The translations under genes and the position numbers were made by a program. The notes under the pieces were generated by a model. That model had not been told where the DNA came from. It saw only the letters and a program-made list of their open reading frames with translations, and did not search any database. 64,000 nt of DNA from Burkholderiaceae bacterium (lineage in GTDB: Bacteria; Pseudomonadota; Gammaproteobacteria; Burkholderiales; Burkholderiaceae_C): NCBI GenBank assembly GCA_913776825.1, contig CAJYPV010000027.1, forward strand, positions 1 to 64,000, given 5' to 3'. Below, in pieces: positions 34,193 to 42,876 of the stretch. Numbering within the stretch: position 1 is the stretch's first letter; every line of letters starts with the position of its first letter.

Positions 34193-35512
34193 ATGAAGAT
34201 CCTGATTCAACACGGACGCCTGCTGGATCCCGCGTCCGGCCTCGATGCCACCGGCGATCTGGCGATCGCCTCGGGCCGCATCGTCGGCCTGGGCCAGGTG
34301 GGCGACTTCAGCGCCGATCGGGTCATCGATGCCACCGGCCTGGTGGTCGCGCCCGGTCTGGTCGATCTGGCCGCGCGGCTGCGCGAGCCGGGCCATGAGC
34401 ATGAAGGCATGCTGGAGAGCGAGCTCGCCGCTGCCGCCGCGGGTGGCGTGACCAGCCTGGTCTGCCCGCCCGACACCGATCCGGCGCTGGATGAACCCGG
34501 CCTGGTCGAGATGCTGAAGTTCCGCGCCCGCAAGCTCAGCCGCTGCCGCCTGTTCCCGCTCGGCGCGCTGACGCGGGGCCTGGCCGGCGAGACGCTGACC
34601 GAAATGGCCGAGCTGACCGAAGCCGGCTGCGTGGGCTTCTCCCACGCCACCGTGCCGATCCGCAACACGCTGACGATGCAGCGCGCCATGCAATACGCGG
34701 CCAGCTTCGGTTATGCGCTGTGGCTCAGCCCGCGCGATCCGTGGCTGAGCGGCGGCGTGGCTGCGAGCGGCTCGGTGGCGACGCGCCTGGGCCTGTCCGG
34801 CGAGCCGGTCGCGGCGGAGACGATCGCGCTGCACACCATCTTCGAGCTGATGCGTGTCACCGGCGCCCGCATCCATCTGTGCCGCATCAGCAGCGCCGCC
34901 GGCGTGGAACTGATCCGTCAGGCCAAGAAGGAAGGCCTGCCGGTGACGGCGGACGTGTCGATCAATTCGCTGCATCTCAGCGATGTGGACATCGGCTACT
35001 TCAATCCCGCGATGCGCCTGCAGCCGCCGCTGCGTCAGCAACGCGACCGCGATGCGCTGCGCCAGGGGCTGCTGGACGGCACGCTGGACGCGCTGGTGAG
35101 CGACCACAACCCGGTCACCGCCGATGAAAAGCATCTGCCCTTCGCAGAGGCCACGCCCGGCGCCACCGGTCTGGAACTGCTGCTGAGCCTGGCGCTGCGC
35201 TGGGGTCAGGACCAGGGCCTGCCGCTGGCCCGGACGCTGGATGTGATCACCGCGCGTCCGGTCAAGGTGCTGGGCAGCGCGCTTGGCTCGCTGTCCGCCA
35301 GCGCGGGTCGGCTGGTCGAGGGCGGCGTGGGCGATGTCTGCGTGTTCGATCCCGCCGCCAGCGGCGCGGTCACGCCGGAGCGCCTGGTCAGCCAGGGCAA
35401 GCACACGCCGTTCGCTTTCGACATCACCGGCTTCGAATTGCCGGGTCAGGTGCGCTTCACCCTGGTGGCCGGCCAGGTGGCGTTTGAATCGCTGCTGACG
35501 GAAGCGGCTTGA
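34193..35512 (+). CDS. Non-catalytic dihydroorotase homologue (PyrC'-like)
   Basis: A 439-residue amidohydrolase-fold protein related to class I dihydroorotase. The metal-binding HxH, normally in a DLHVHLREPG-type motif, reads DLAARLREPG here (Ala60 and Arg62). The later His positions are also lost: LCRISSAAG in place of a His-containing HVST-type motif, and DVSINSLHLSD in place of a TPHHL-type motif. SDHNPV still keeps the Asp. It should therefore be inactive as dihydroorotase. In Pseudomonas an inactive PyrC' encoded after pyrB is required to assemble active aspartate carbamoyltransferase, and the same gene order here supports that role. GGAGGG precedes two consecutive ATGs; the second (34193) has better spacing. 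Confidence 0.88.
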   Translation: MKILIQHGRLLDPASGLDATGDLAIASGRIVGLGQVGDFSADRVIDATGLVVAPGLVDLAARLREPGHEHEGMLESELAAAAAGGVTSLVCPPDTDPALDEPGLVEMLKFRARKLSRCRLFPLGALTRGLAGETLTEMAELTEAGCVGFSHATVPIRNTLTMQRAMQYAASFGYALWLSPRDPWLSGGVAASGSVATRLGLSGEPVAAETIALHTIFELMRVTGARIHLCRISSAAGVELIRQAKKEGLPVTADVSINSLHLSDVDIGYFNPAMRLQPPLRQQRDRDALRQGLLDGTLDALVSDHNPVTADEKHLPFAEATPGATGLELLLSLALRWGQDQGLPLARTLDVITARPVKVLGSALGSLSASAGRLVEGGVGDVCVFDPAASGAVTPERLVSQGKHTPFAFDITGFELPGQVRFTLVAGQVAFESLLTEAA

Positions 35513-36249
35513 TGGGCGCGTTGCGGGCGCTGGTGCGGATGCTGCGCATGGTCGCCCATGTGCTGCACGGATTGATGCTGGTGCATTGGGGCTGGGATCA
35601 GCGCTCGCCGCAATCCCGGCAGGACGCCATCCAGTCGTGGTCCGCCAAGCTGCTGCGGGTGTTGGGGGTGCGGCTGGAGGTGGTCGGCACGCCGGCCTCG
35701 GGCGCGCGGCTCATCACCGCGAATCACGTGTCCTGGCTGGACATCGCCGCGATGCATGCGGTGATGCCGGATGCCCGCTTCGTCTCCAAGGCCGACATCA
35801 AGCATTGGCCGCTGGTCGGTCGCCTGGTCACGGCCGTGGGCACGCTCTACATCGAACGGGCCAGCAAGCGCGACGCGCTGCGGGTGGTGCATCAGACCGC
35901 CGAGGCGCTGGCGCGCGGCGAGACCGTCGCGGTCTTTCCGGAAGGCACGACCGGTCCCGGACGACCGCTGCTGCCGCTGCACGGCAACCTGCTGCAGGCG
36001 GCGATCAGCACCGGCACGCCGCTGCAGCCAGTGGTGTTGCGCTGGCATCAGCCGGGCCGTGTCTACAGCGAGGCCGCGCAGTTCATCGGCAACATGACGC
36101 TGGTGACCAGCATGTGGCGCATCATGAGTGCGCAAGGCCTGACCGCGCGGGTGCAATGCCTGCCGCTGGTCCCGACCGTGCATGCCGAGCGCCGCGCGCT
36201 CGCCGACCAGTTGAGGCAGCTGATCGACGCGGAGCTTCCGCCCGCGTGA
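35512..36249 (+). CDS. plsC: 1-acyl-sn-glycerol-3-phosphate acyltransferase (PlsC family)
   Basis: A 245-residue membrane-associated acyltransferase that would acylate lysophosphatidic acid in phospholipid synthesis. The catalytic HX4D motif is NHVSWLD (His72, Asp77), and the substrate-binding FPEGTT motif is near residue 145. A hydrophobic N-terminal segment (about 5-25) anchors it. The ATG overlaps the preceding stop in TGATG, so it is coupled to the pyr genes. The family has several acyl-acceptor specificities, so the exact substrate is inferred. Confidence 0.88.
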   Translation: MGALRALVRMLRMVAHVLHGLMLVHWGWDQRSPQSRQDAIQSWSAKLLRVLGVRLEVVGTPASGARLITANHVSWLDIAAMHAVMPDARFVSKADIKHWPLVGRLVTAVGTLYIERASKRDALRVVHQTAEALARGETVAVFPEGTTGPGRPLLPLHGNLLQAAISTGTPLQPVVLRWHQPGRVYSEAAQFIGNMTLVTSMWRIMSAQGLTARVQCLPLVPTVHAERRALADQLRQLIDAELPPA

Positions 36250-36262
36250 GCCTGCTGTCACG

Positions 36263-37087
36263 CTAGTCGTCCCCTTGGCGGGCTTCGGCGACCAAGGCCG
36301 GATTGAGCGTCGGATCGTTGTACATCTTGTACTGCCGGTAGAGTTTGAAACGCACGCGTCCAGCGTGCAGATCCCGCATCAGACGGGACAGGCAACCCAT
36401 CAGATCCTCGCGTTGCTGCGTCAGCACCGCCGCACGTCGGCGGCATTCGGCGCGATGGGCCGGGTCGACATCGTCGCGCACGGTCTGCGCAGTCATGGCC
36501 TGGATCTTCAGCGCCAGGATCGAGAGGCGGTCGATCATCGCGCCCGGCGTTTCGCTGTGCAGCGGGGTGTCGTCTGCCATGGGCGCGCCGGCGTGCTGCA
36601 GCGCCTCCGTGATCAGGTCATCCATCCGCTCCACCGCATCATTTCGCTGCTGGTTGTAGCGATCGATCGCGCGCTTGCTCGCGGCGATCTCTGCATCGGG
36701 CACGCGCGTGCGCCTGGCGAGATCCTCCTCGTGCCAGAGCAGGGCATTGCAGCGGTGATTCCATCGGGCCCATTGCATCAGCAGAACGTGGGCGTCGCGG
36801 TCGGACTGTCCAGAAACCGGGACGGGGTGGGCGACGGCGGGGTGGTCAGCCTGGCTCCCAAGGCCGGTCTTGGAAGGGCATGGCGAGGTGTCCTGAAAGC
36901 CGTTGCGCAGGGTCAGGTCGTGCATCGCGACCAGTGTCTCTGCGCTGAAGTCGACGAGGCGAAAGACCCGGTCAGGCCGTGGGGCGGGAAGCCTGTCGAC
37001 GGCCGTGGGCACGTGCATCGGCGGACGGGTGGACGAGGGCGAGGCGGTGGGGCGGGGCGAGGACGCGTCCGTGTCAGGTGAACTCAT
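36263..37087 (-). CDS. DUF4254 domain protein
   Basis: A 274-residue soluble protein. The first 35 residues are Ser/Pro/Thr-rich. The rest is helical, with the family-typical segments WNHRCNALLWHEEDLARR and MIDRLSILALKIQAM. The biochemical function is unknown; DUF4254 genes often sit beside glycosyltransferases for surface polysaccharides. Here it is divergent from a family 9 glycosyltransferase with 72 bp between the starts. The start at 37085-37087 is chosen because it stays outside the divergent gene. The 3' end converges with plsC, 13 bp away. Confidence 0.82.
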   Translation of the reverse strand: MSSPDTDASSPRPTASPSSTRPPMHVPTAVDRLPAPRPDRVFRLVDFSAETLVAMHDLTLRNGFQDTSPCPSKTGLGSQADHPAVAHPVPVSGQSDRDAHVLLMQWARWNHRCNALLWHEEDLARRTRVPDAEIAASKRAIDRYNQQRNDAVERMDDLITEALQHAGAPMADDTPLHSETPGAMIDRLSILALKIQAMTAQTVRDDVDPAHRAECRRRAAVLTQQREDLMGCLSRLMRDLHAGRVRFKLYRQYKMYNDPTLNPALVAEARQGDD

Positions 37088-37159
37088 GGGATAGGCCGGA
37101 GACAAATGGGCTCTCCATGTTGCGAACGGCCGGTCGCTCTCGCCATTGCCGAAATTTGT

Positions 37160-38149
37160 ATGACTGACCTTCCCCTGATCGTGCGGCTCAGGAATTTCGT
37201 GGGTGATGTGGTCCTGAGCGTCCCCGCGCTGCGCCTGTTGCAGCGCCATGGATACGACCTGCGCCTGATCGGCAAAAGCTGGGCGGCCTCGTTGCTGAGC
37301 GGGGAAGCCTGGCCGGTCGAGGTGCGACCCCGCCGGACCTGGGAGCGTGTGGCGCAACTTCGTCGGATGCGGCGCGAAGCCACCTCGATCGATCCGACAT
37401 TTCCTCGCCGGCCGAATGCGGTGTTGTTCCCCGATGCGTTCTCGGCCGCGCTGGATGCGCGTCTGGCCGGTCTGAGGGCCATGGGCCATCGTCATGAGTC
37501 ACGGGCCTGGTTGCTGGACCGTGCGCTCCCGAAGCCGCCTGACAGCAGCACCCATGCGCTGCAGGAATATTGGCGATTGGCCTGTCAGTTCCTGGACATC
37601 GTCGAAGACCCGCCGGCAGACATCCAACTCCGTCTGACATCGGAAAGCCAAACCACCGCTGCGCGGTTGCTCACGGGCCTCAATCTCCGGGGCACGACGC
37701 CCTTCGTCTTGATCTGTCCGTTCACCAGCGGCGCACCGGAGCTGCCCTCGCCGAGGATGTGGCCGCATTGGCGTGGCTTTGTCCGGCTGCTGGCACGGCA
37801 TGGGATCCCGTCGGTGCTGTGCCCGGGCAGTGGGGCGGAATGGGAAGCGGCGAGGCAACTCTTTCCGACCGCTTATTGCCTGCCCCACGTGCCCCTGGGC
37901 ACCTATGCCGCGCTGCTGGCGCGGGCGTCGGTCGCTGTCGGCAACGACACGGGCCCGATGCATCTCGCCGCGGCCGTCGGCACGCCCACGCTCAGCCTGC
38001 TGGGCCCGACGCCGCCGCAACGCTGGGCGCCGTGGGGAACGCAGGTCGAGGTGCTGTGCGCGAATCCAGACTGGCCTTCGCCGGAAGCCGTGTTCGAGCG
38101 GCTGGAGGCTCGCCTGGCAGGCGCGGCGTGGCTTCGCGCCGACGCGTGA
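37160..38149 (+). CDS. Glycosyltransferase family 9 (heptosyltransferase-like)
   Basis: A 329-residue GT-B enzyme related to ADP-heptose:LPS heptosyltransferases. The N-terminal acceptor domain starts with IVRLRNFVGDVVLSVPALRLL. The C-terminal donor domain has LICPFTSG and the hallmark GNDTGPMHLAAAVGTPTLSLLG. It would transfer a sugar to lipopolysaccharide or a related glycan on the inner face of the membrane; donor and acceptor are not known. ATG at 37160 begins the conserved N terminus. A strong terminator follows four bases after the stop. Confidence 0.88.
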   Translation: MTDLPLIVRLRNFVGDVVLSVPALRLLQRHGYDLRLIGKSWAASLLSGEAWPVEVRPRRTWERVAQLRRMRREATSIDPTFPRRPNAVLFPDAFSAALDARLAGLRAMGHRHESRAWLLDRALPKPPDSSTHALQEYWRLACQFLDIVEDPPADIQLRLTSESQTTAARLLTGLNLRGTTPFVLICPFTSGAPELPSPRMWPHWRGFVRLLARHGIPSVLCPGSGAEWEAARQLFPTAYCLPHVPLGTYAALLARASVAVGNDTGPMHLAAAVGTPTLSLLGPTPPQRWAPWGTQVEVLCANPDWPSPEAVFERLEARLAGAAWLRADA

Positions 38150-38154
38150 CGACG

Positions 38155-38183
38155 AAAAAAAACGGACCGAGGTCCGTTTTTTT
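38155..38183. terminator. Bidirectional rho-independent terminator
   Basis: AACGGACC (38161-38168) pairs with GGTCCGTT (38171-38178) around a GA turn, with an A-run before and a T-run after (38177-38183). It can stop transcription from the glycosyltransferase gene on the plus strand and from gpmA on the minus strand. Confidence 0.9.
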
Positions 38184-38262
38184 GTCGCGATCTCCGGGTC
38201 CGATCCGCACCAGCGCCGGCAGGTCTCAGCGGGCGGGAGCGGTCGGGAGCGATCGCCGACGG

Positions 38263-39006
38263 TCAGGCCTTGCCCTGGCTGGCGACGGCGGCCGCAGCCT
38301 TGGCGGCAGCCTCGGCATCGCCGAGGTAGTAGCTCTTGATCGGCTTGAGGTGCTCGTCCAGCTCGTAGACCAGCGGGATGCCGTTGGGGATGTTGACGCC
38401 GACGATCGCGTCATCCGCGATGCCGTCCAGGTATTTCACCAGCGCGCGAATGCTGTTGCCGTGCGCGGCGATCAGCACGCGTTGACCGGACTTGATCGCG
38501 GGAGCGATCTGCTCGTTCCAGTAGGGCAGCACGCGGGCGACGGTGTCCTTCAGGCATTCGGTCAGCGGCACGTCCGAGGCTTGCAGGCCGGCATAACGGA
38601 TGTCGGCGCGCTCGCTGCGCGGGTCACCCGCTTCCAGCGCGGGCGGCGGGGTGTCGTAGCTGCGGCGCCAGACCAGCACCTGCTGGTCGCCGTACTGCTT
38701 GGCCATGTCGGCCTTGTTCAGGCCCTGCAGCGCGCCGTAGTGGCGCTCGTTCAGGCGCCAGCTGTGGCGCACCGGCAGCCATTGGCGGTCCATCTGGTCG
38801 AGGCAGTGCCAAAGGGTCCAGATCGCGCGCTTGAGCACCGACGTGTGGGCGACGTCGAAGTCCAGTCCCGCTTCCTTCAGCAGCCGGCCGGCCTGCTGGG
38901 CCTGGGCCACGCCGGTGGGCGTGAGGTCCACGTCGGTCCAGCCGGTGAATCGGTTCTCGAGGTTCCAGGTCGATTCGCCGTGGCGAATGAGCACGAGCTT
39001 GTACAT
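38263..39006 (-). CDS. gpmA: 2,3-bisphosphoglycerate-dependent phosphoglycerate mutase
   Basis: A 247-residue glycolytic enzyme interconverting 3- and 2-phosphoglycerate. The phospho-His is His9 in LIRHGESTWN; other signatures are FTGWTDVDLTPTG, RLNERHYGALQGLNKAD and the second His in LIAAHGNSIRALVKYL. The length fits the cofactor-dependent type, with an extra Ala-rich tail of about 15 residues. It is divergent from the rhodanese gene, 199 bp away, and ends toward the shared terminator at 38155-38183. Confidence 0.97.
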   Translation of the reverse strand: MYKLVLIRHGESTWNLENRFTGWTDVDLTPTGVAQAQQAGRLLKEAGLDFDVAHTSVLKRAIWTLWHCLDQMDRQWLPVRHSWRLNERHYGALQGLNKADMAKQYGDQQVLVWRRSYDTPPPALEAGDPRSERADIRYAGLQASDVPLTECLKDTVARVLPYWNEQIAPAIKSGQRVLIAAHGNSIRALVKYLDGIADDAIVGVNIPNGIPLVYELDEHLKPIKSYYLGDAEAAAKAAAAVASQGKA

Positions 39007-39171
39007 GGGGTCGGATGTGAAGGTTGGCCGGGAGCCGGCGGACCCGGCGGATTCTAGGGGCTGGCTTCGGACCCCTCGCCGCGCGTCATCGCCCGACGCG
39101 AAAGCCCGCCCTCATGGGAAGACCTTGGCAGCCTGAAGCCGTTGCCGACGGGCGTGGCGCGGTTCGGTTCC

Positions 39172-39177
39172 TATAAT
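39172..39177 (+). promoter_or_regulatory. Consensus -10 box before the rhodanese gene
   Basis: A perfect TATAAT lies 28 bases before the TTG start codon. The best upstream TTGCCG is 24 bp away, too far for a standard -35, so only the -10 is supported. Confidence 0.45.
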
Positions 39178-39205
39178 CCGCGCTTTTGATCCTCCGGACC
39201 TCGCC

Positions 39206-39625
39206 TTGAAGTTTCTGATCGACAACTGGTATCTGGTGCTGACGGCCGTGGTGTCCGGCAGCTTGTTGCTGTGGACGTCGGTGCGCGGCAAGTCGGGCGG
39301 CGTCGCGACGGCGGAAGCCGTGCGGCTGATCAACCGGGAGAAGGGTGTGCTGATCGATGTCAGCGAGCCCGACGAATTTGCCGCCGCCCATGCCGGCGGC
39401 GCGCGCAATGTGCCGCTGTCCGTGCTCACTGGCACGACCGACCCGATCAAGCAACTCCCCACCAACAAGGCCCTGCCGGTGGTGCTGATGTGCAAGAGCG
39501 GCGCGCGGGCCTCGCGGGCCGCTGGCATTCTTCGAAAACAGGGCTACGCAAACGTGGTGGCGCTCAGCGGCGGTCTCGCGGCTTGGCGGGAAGCCAGTTT
39601 GCCGATCGAGAAGTCCGCAGCCTGA
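39206..39625 (+). CDS. Membrane-anchored rhodanese-like protein
   Basis: A 139-residue protein with one N-terminal membrane helix (NWYLVLTAVVSGSLLLW) and a single rhodanese domain. The catalytic Cys is in the loop MCKSGARASRAA, typical of single-domain sulfurtransferases, and VALSGGLAAWREA closes the fold. It could transfer sulfur to an acceptor at the membrane; the acceptor is unknown. The start is a TTG. It leads a plus-strand group with grxC and secB, a common order in betaproteobacteria. Confidence 0.9.
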   Translation: MKFLIDNWYLVLTAVVSGSLLLWTSVRGKSGGVATAEAVRLINREKGVLIDVSEPDEFAAAHAGGARNVPLSVLTGTTDPIKQLPTNKALPVVLMCKSGARASRAAGILRKQGYANVVALSGGLAAWREASLPIEKSAA

Positions 39626-39726
39626 TCGCCCTGACGGCTGCCACGGTGGATCCCGCATCATCCGCTTCGGCGCAGGCGCGGCGCCCACCGTCCCGATCCT
39701 CGACTCGACCTATTGGAGAACTGGCG

Positions 39727-39987
39727 ATGGCCGCCGTGAAGATGTACACCACCTTGGTTTGCCCGTACTGCGTGCGCGCCAAGTCGCTGCTCAAGCAGCG
39801 CGGCGTGGAGCAGATCGAAGAGATCCGCGTCGACCTGGACCCGGCGCAGCGCGATTCGATGATCGCGCTCACCGGCCGTCGCACCGTGCCACAGATCTTC
39901 ATCGGCGACACCCATGTCGGTGGATGTGACGACCTGATCGCGCTGGACCAGCGCGGTGGCCTGCAAGGGCTGCTGCAAGGCGCCTGA
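39727..39987 (+). CDS. grxC: Glutaredoxin 3
   Basis: An 86-residue glutathione-dependent thiol-disulfide oxidoreductase. The active site is CPYC (Cys12, Cys15). The cis-Pro in RRTVPQIFIG and the GSH-binding VGGCDDLIALDQRGGL are conserved. GGAG (39715-39718) precedes the ATG. It lies between the rhodanese and secB genes on the same strand. Confidence 0.96.
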   Translation: MAAVKMYTTLVCPYCVRAKSLLKQRGVEQIEEIRVDLDPAQRDSMIALTGRRTVPQIFIGDTHVGGCDDLIALDQRGGLQGLLQGA

Positions 39988-40069
39988 AACCTCCGCTCAC
40001 ATCACCGCCACCCGGTCGGGGTGGGCCTTGCGTGAGCGTGAGGTCCCCTCGGTCATAATGCCCGCCGCG

Positions 40070-40091
40070 GCCCGCCGCTGGCGGGCTTTTT
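40070..40091 (+). terminator. Terminator-like hairpin between grxC and secB
   Basis: GCCCGCC (40070-40076) pairs perfectly with GGCGGGC (40080-40086) around a GCT loop, followed by TTTTT (40087-40091). It has intrinsic-terminator form. It ends 16 bases before the secB start and lies after a CATAAT -10-like box at 40054-40059, so it may end grxC transcripts or act in the secB leader. Confidence 0.7.
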
Positions 40092-40107
40092 CATTTGGAT
40101 GACCCAC

Positions 40108-40575
40108 ATGGCAGACGACACCAACACCCCCGTGTTCCAGATTCAGCGCATGTACCTGAAGGATCTGTCGCTGGAGCAGCCCAATGCTCCGCAGATCCTG
40201 CTGGAGCAAGCCCAGCCGCAGGTCGACATCAAGCTCTCGCTGGCCGCCGAACCGGTGGCTGAGGGCCTGTTCGAAGTCAGCGTGACCGCCACCGTCACGA
40301 CCACCGTCGACGACAAGACACTGTTCCTGATCGAAGCCAAGCAGGCCGGCATCTTCGAGATCCGCAACCTGCCGCAAGAGCAGCTCGAAGGCATCCTGTC
40401 GATCGTCTGCCCGCAGATGATCTACCCCTACCTGCGTGCCATCGTGTCCGACGTCTGCACCCGTGCCGGCTTCCCGCCGGTGCTGCTGACCGAAGTGAAC
40501 TTCCAGGCGATGTTCGAAGCCCAGCAGGCTCAACTGATGGCCCAGCAGGCCGGTGGCGAATCCGCCCCGAACTGA
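40108..40575 (+). CDS. secB: Protein-export chaperone SecB
   Basis: A 155-residue tetrameric chaperone that keeps preproteins unfolded and brings them to SecA. The family signatures FQIQRMYLKDLSLEQPN (near the start), FLIEAKQAGIFEIRNL and CPQMIYPYLRAIVSDV are clear, with VLLTEVNFQAMFEAQ near the C terminus. Two in-frame ATGs exist (40099 and 40108); the second matches the usual MA-type N terminus and is used here. It sits between grxC and gpsA, the common order in proteobacteria. Confidence 0.96.
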   Translation: MADDTNTPVFQIQRMYLKDLSLEQPNAPQILLEQAQPQVDIKLSLAAEPVAEGLFEVSVTATVTTTVDDKTLFLIEAKQAGIFEIRNLPQEQLEGILSIVCPQMIYPYLRAIVSDVCTRAGFPPVLLTEVNFQAMFEAQQAQLMAQQAGGESAPN

Positions 40576-40729
40576 TCGGTCCCCGATCCCCCCGGCGCCA
40601 CGCGCGCCGGACCGAGGCGCCGGCCGGACGGCCCGTTGGGGGCAGTCCCGCCGGCGTTGTTGCTAGGCTTGGTGGACGCGTGCGCACCCGGTCGCGGGCG
40701 CCGCTTGATCCGACGATGAAGTGTTCCGC

Positions 40730-41740
40730 ATGAAGATCAGCGTACTCGGCGCTGGCGCCTGGGGCACGGCGCTGGCCATTGCCGCGAGTGCCCGCCATGA
40801 GGTGTGCCTGTGGGCCCGCGATGCTGCGGGCGTCGCCGCCATGCGCGCCGCGCGCTGCAACCAGCGCTACCTGCCCGACGCGACGCTGCCCGACGCCCTG
40901 GTCCTGACCGATCAGCTCGATCAGGCCCTGGCCCATGGCCGCGATGGCCTGATCGTGATCGCCACCCCGATGGCCGCCTTGCGCGGCATGCTGGCGCATC
41001 TGCCGGCGGGCGCGCGCTGCCTGTGGCTGTGCAAGGGATTCGAAGCCGGCTCCGGTCGCCTCGGTCATGAGATCGCCCGCGAGGTGGTGCCGCATCTGGC
41101 CACCGGCGTGCTGTCCGGCCCCAGCTTCGCCCAGGAAGTGGCAGCGGGCCAGCCGACGGCGCTGGTGTCGGCGTCCCATGATCCGGCCTTGGCGCAACTC
41201 GGCGTGCAGGCCTTCCACAGCGAGCGGCTGCGTGTCTATTCCTCGGCCGATCCGGTCGGCGTGGAGGTGGGCGGTGCGGTCAAGAACGTGATGGCGATTG
41301 CCGTGGGCATCGCCGATGGCTTGCGGCTCGCCGCCGAAGCGCAAGGTCAGCCCGGCCCGGGCCTGAATGCGCGCGCCGCGCTCATCACCCGTGGACTGGC
41401 CGAAATGCAGCGCCTGGCGCTCGCCCTCGGCGCCCAGACCGAAACCCTGCTGGGACTCGCCGGTCTCGGCGACCTGGTGCTCACCGCCACCGGCGACCTG
41501 TCGCGCAATCGGCGTGTCGGCCTGCTGCTGGCCGAGGGCCTGGATCTGCCCGGCATCCTGCAGCGGCTCGGCCATGTGGCCGAAGGCGTCTACAGCGCGC
41601 CGACGGTGCTGGCGCGCGCTCGCAGCGTGCAGGTCGACATGCCGATCGCCGCCGGCGTCGTCGAAGTGCTGGAAGGGCGCCTGGACGCACGCGGCGCGAT
41701 GGACGCGCTGATGGGACGCCAGGCCCGCGCCGAGTGGTGA
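40730..41740 (+). CDS. gpsA: NAD(P)H-dependent glycerol-3-phosphate dehydrogenase
   Basis: A 336-residue enzyme reducing dihydroxyacetone phosphate to sn-glycerol-3-phosphate for phospholipid synthesis. The N-terminal Rossmann motif is VLGAGAWGTALA; LSGPSFAQEVAAGQPTA and the catalytic Lys in GGAVKNVMAIAVG are intact, as is GLGDLVLTATGDLSRNRR. A GTG at 40721 is in frame but the ATG at 40730 fits the family. It follows secB by 154 bp. Confidence 0.97.
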   Translation: MKISVLGAGAWGTALAIAASARHEVCLWARDAAGVAAMRAARCNQRYLPDATLPDALVLTDQLDQALAHGRDGLIVIATPMAALRGMLAHLPAGARCLWLCKGFEAGSGRLGHEIAREVVPHLATGVLSGPSFAQEVAAGQPTALVSASHDPALAQLGVQAFHSERLRVYSSADPVGVEVGGAVKNVMAIAVGIADGLRLAAEAQGQPGPGLNARAALITRGLAEMQRLALALGAQTETLLGLAGLGDLVLTATGDLSRNRRVGLLLAEGLDLPGILQRLGHVAEGVYSAPTVLARARSVQVDMPIAAGVVEVLEGRLDARGAMDALMGRQARAEW

Positions 41741-41765
41741 CCATGGCCGTGATGGTGATGCCCGC

Positions 41766-42866
41766 ATGACGGCCGCCATCGGCGTGATGCCCGACGACGG
41801 GCAGCCCGAAACGTTGCCGGCGTCGTCGTCGGCGGCGGCGTCGTCGATCGATCGCCGACGTGTGCTGATCAGCACCGTCGCGTGGAGTCTGGGTGGCGCG
41901 TCAGGTCTGACCGGCGCGACAAGCGCGCTGGCGCAGCCCGGTGCGGGCGCCGGCCCTGGCGCCTCCGCCTGGCCGCAACGGCCGATTCATCTGGTGGTGC
42001 CGTTTCCCGGCGGCAGTTCGCCGGATCTGATCGCGCGCTTGCTGGCGGAAGGCCTGGCGCAGTCTCTGGGTCAGCCCATCGTCATCGAGAACAAGGTCGG
42101 CGCAGGCGGCAACATCGGCACGGGCGTGGTGGCCAAGGCGCCGGCCGATGGCTACACCTTGCTGTTCACCATCCAGGGCCCGCTGATCACCGCGCCGATG
42201 CTCACCCGCGCGCTGCCCTACGACCCGGTGCGCGAGCTGCGGCCGATCAGTCTGGTGGCCAGCTCACCGAATGTGCTGGTGGTGCCGAGCTCGCTGGGCG
42301 TGGAGACGGTCGCGCAGTTCGTGGCGCTGGTGAAGCGCCAGGCGGGCGGCCTGAACTACGGCAGCATCGGCAACGGCAGTGCGGCGCATCTGGCGATGGC
42401 CTCGCTCATCGAGCGCGGCGGCCTGTCGATGGTGCATGTGCCCTACGCCGGCTTTCCGCAGGTGGTGCAGGCCCTGTTGACCCAGGAGGTGCAGGCGGGC
42501 GTCATGGTGCCGGCGATCGCGATGCCGCAGGTGCGCGCCGGCAAATTGCGGGCGCTGGCGGTGACCAGCGCCGGACGTGTGGCCGGCCTGCCCACGCTGC
42601 CCACACTGGCCGAATCAGGCTTCCCCGGCTTCGAGGCCACGTCGTGGCAGGCGCTGCTGGCGCCGGCCGGAACGCCGTCGGTGATCGTCGATCGGCTGGC
42701 GGCGGAGACGATTCGCATCGTCAAAGGTGACGCCTTTCGACGGGCGCTGCTGCCGATGTTCTTCACCGCGGCCGGCACCTCGCCCGAGGGCCTGACCACG
42801 CTGATGCGGGATGAGCGCCAACGCTGGGGTCAGCTGATCCGGCAACTGAAGCTGAAGCCGGAGTAA
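41766..42866 (+). CDS. Bug/TctC family substrate-binding protein
   Basis: A 366-residue periplasmic binding protein of the tripartite tricarboxylate receptor family, very abundant in Burkholderiales. The N-terminal export signal has SIDRRRVLISTV before a weakly hydrophobic helix, so it may use the Tat route. The mature protein starts PIHLVVPFPGGSSPDLIARLLAEGL and has VENK-type IENKVGAGGNIGTGVVAKAP, both family hallmarks. The ligand, usually a carboxylate, is unknown, and no tctA/tctB membrane genes are nearby. It ends 10 bp from the convergent trmL gene. Confidence 0.92.
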   Translation: MTAAIGVMPDDGQPETLPASSSAAASSIDRRRVLISTVAWSLGGASGLTGATSALAQPGAGAGPGASAWPQRPIHLVVPFPGGSSPDLIARLLAEGLAQSLGQPIVIENKVGAGGNIGTGVVAKAPADGYTLLFTIQGPLITAPMLTRALPYDPVRELRPISLVASSPNVLVVPSSLGVETVAQFVALVKRQAGGLNYGSIGNGSAAHLAMASLIERGGLSMVHVPYAGFPQVVQALLTQEVQAGVMVPAIAMPQVRAGKLRALAVTSAGRVAGLPTLPTLAESGFPGFEATSWQALLAPAGTPSVIVDRLAAETIRIVKGDAFRRALLPMFFTAAGTSPEGLTTLMRDERQRWGQLIRQLKLKPE

Positions 42867-42876
42867 CAGCGCGCGC

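Noticed and set aside
42867..42876. Possible terminator between the Bug-family gene and trmL
   Set aside because: Only ten bases separate the two convergent genes and no hairpin with a T-run is visible there.
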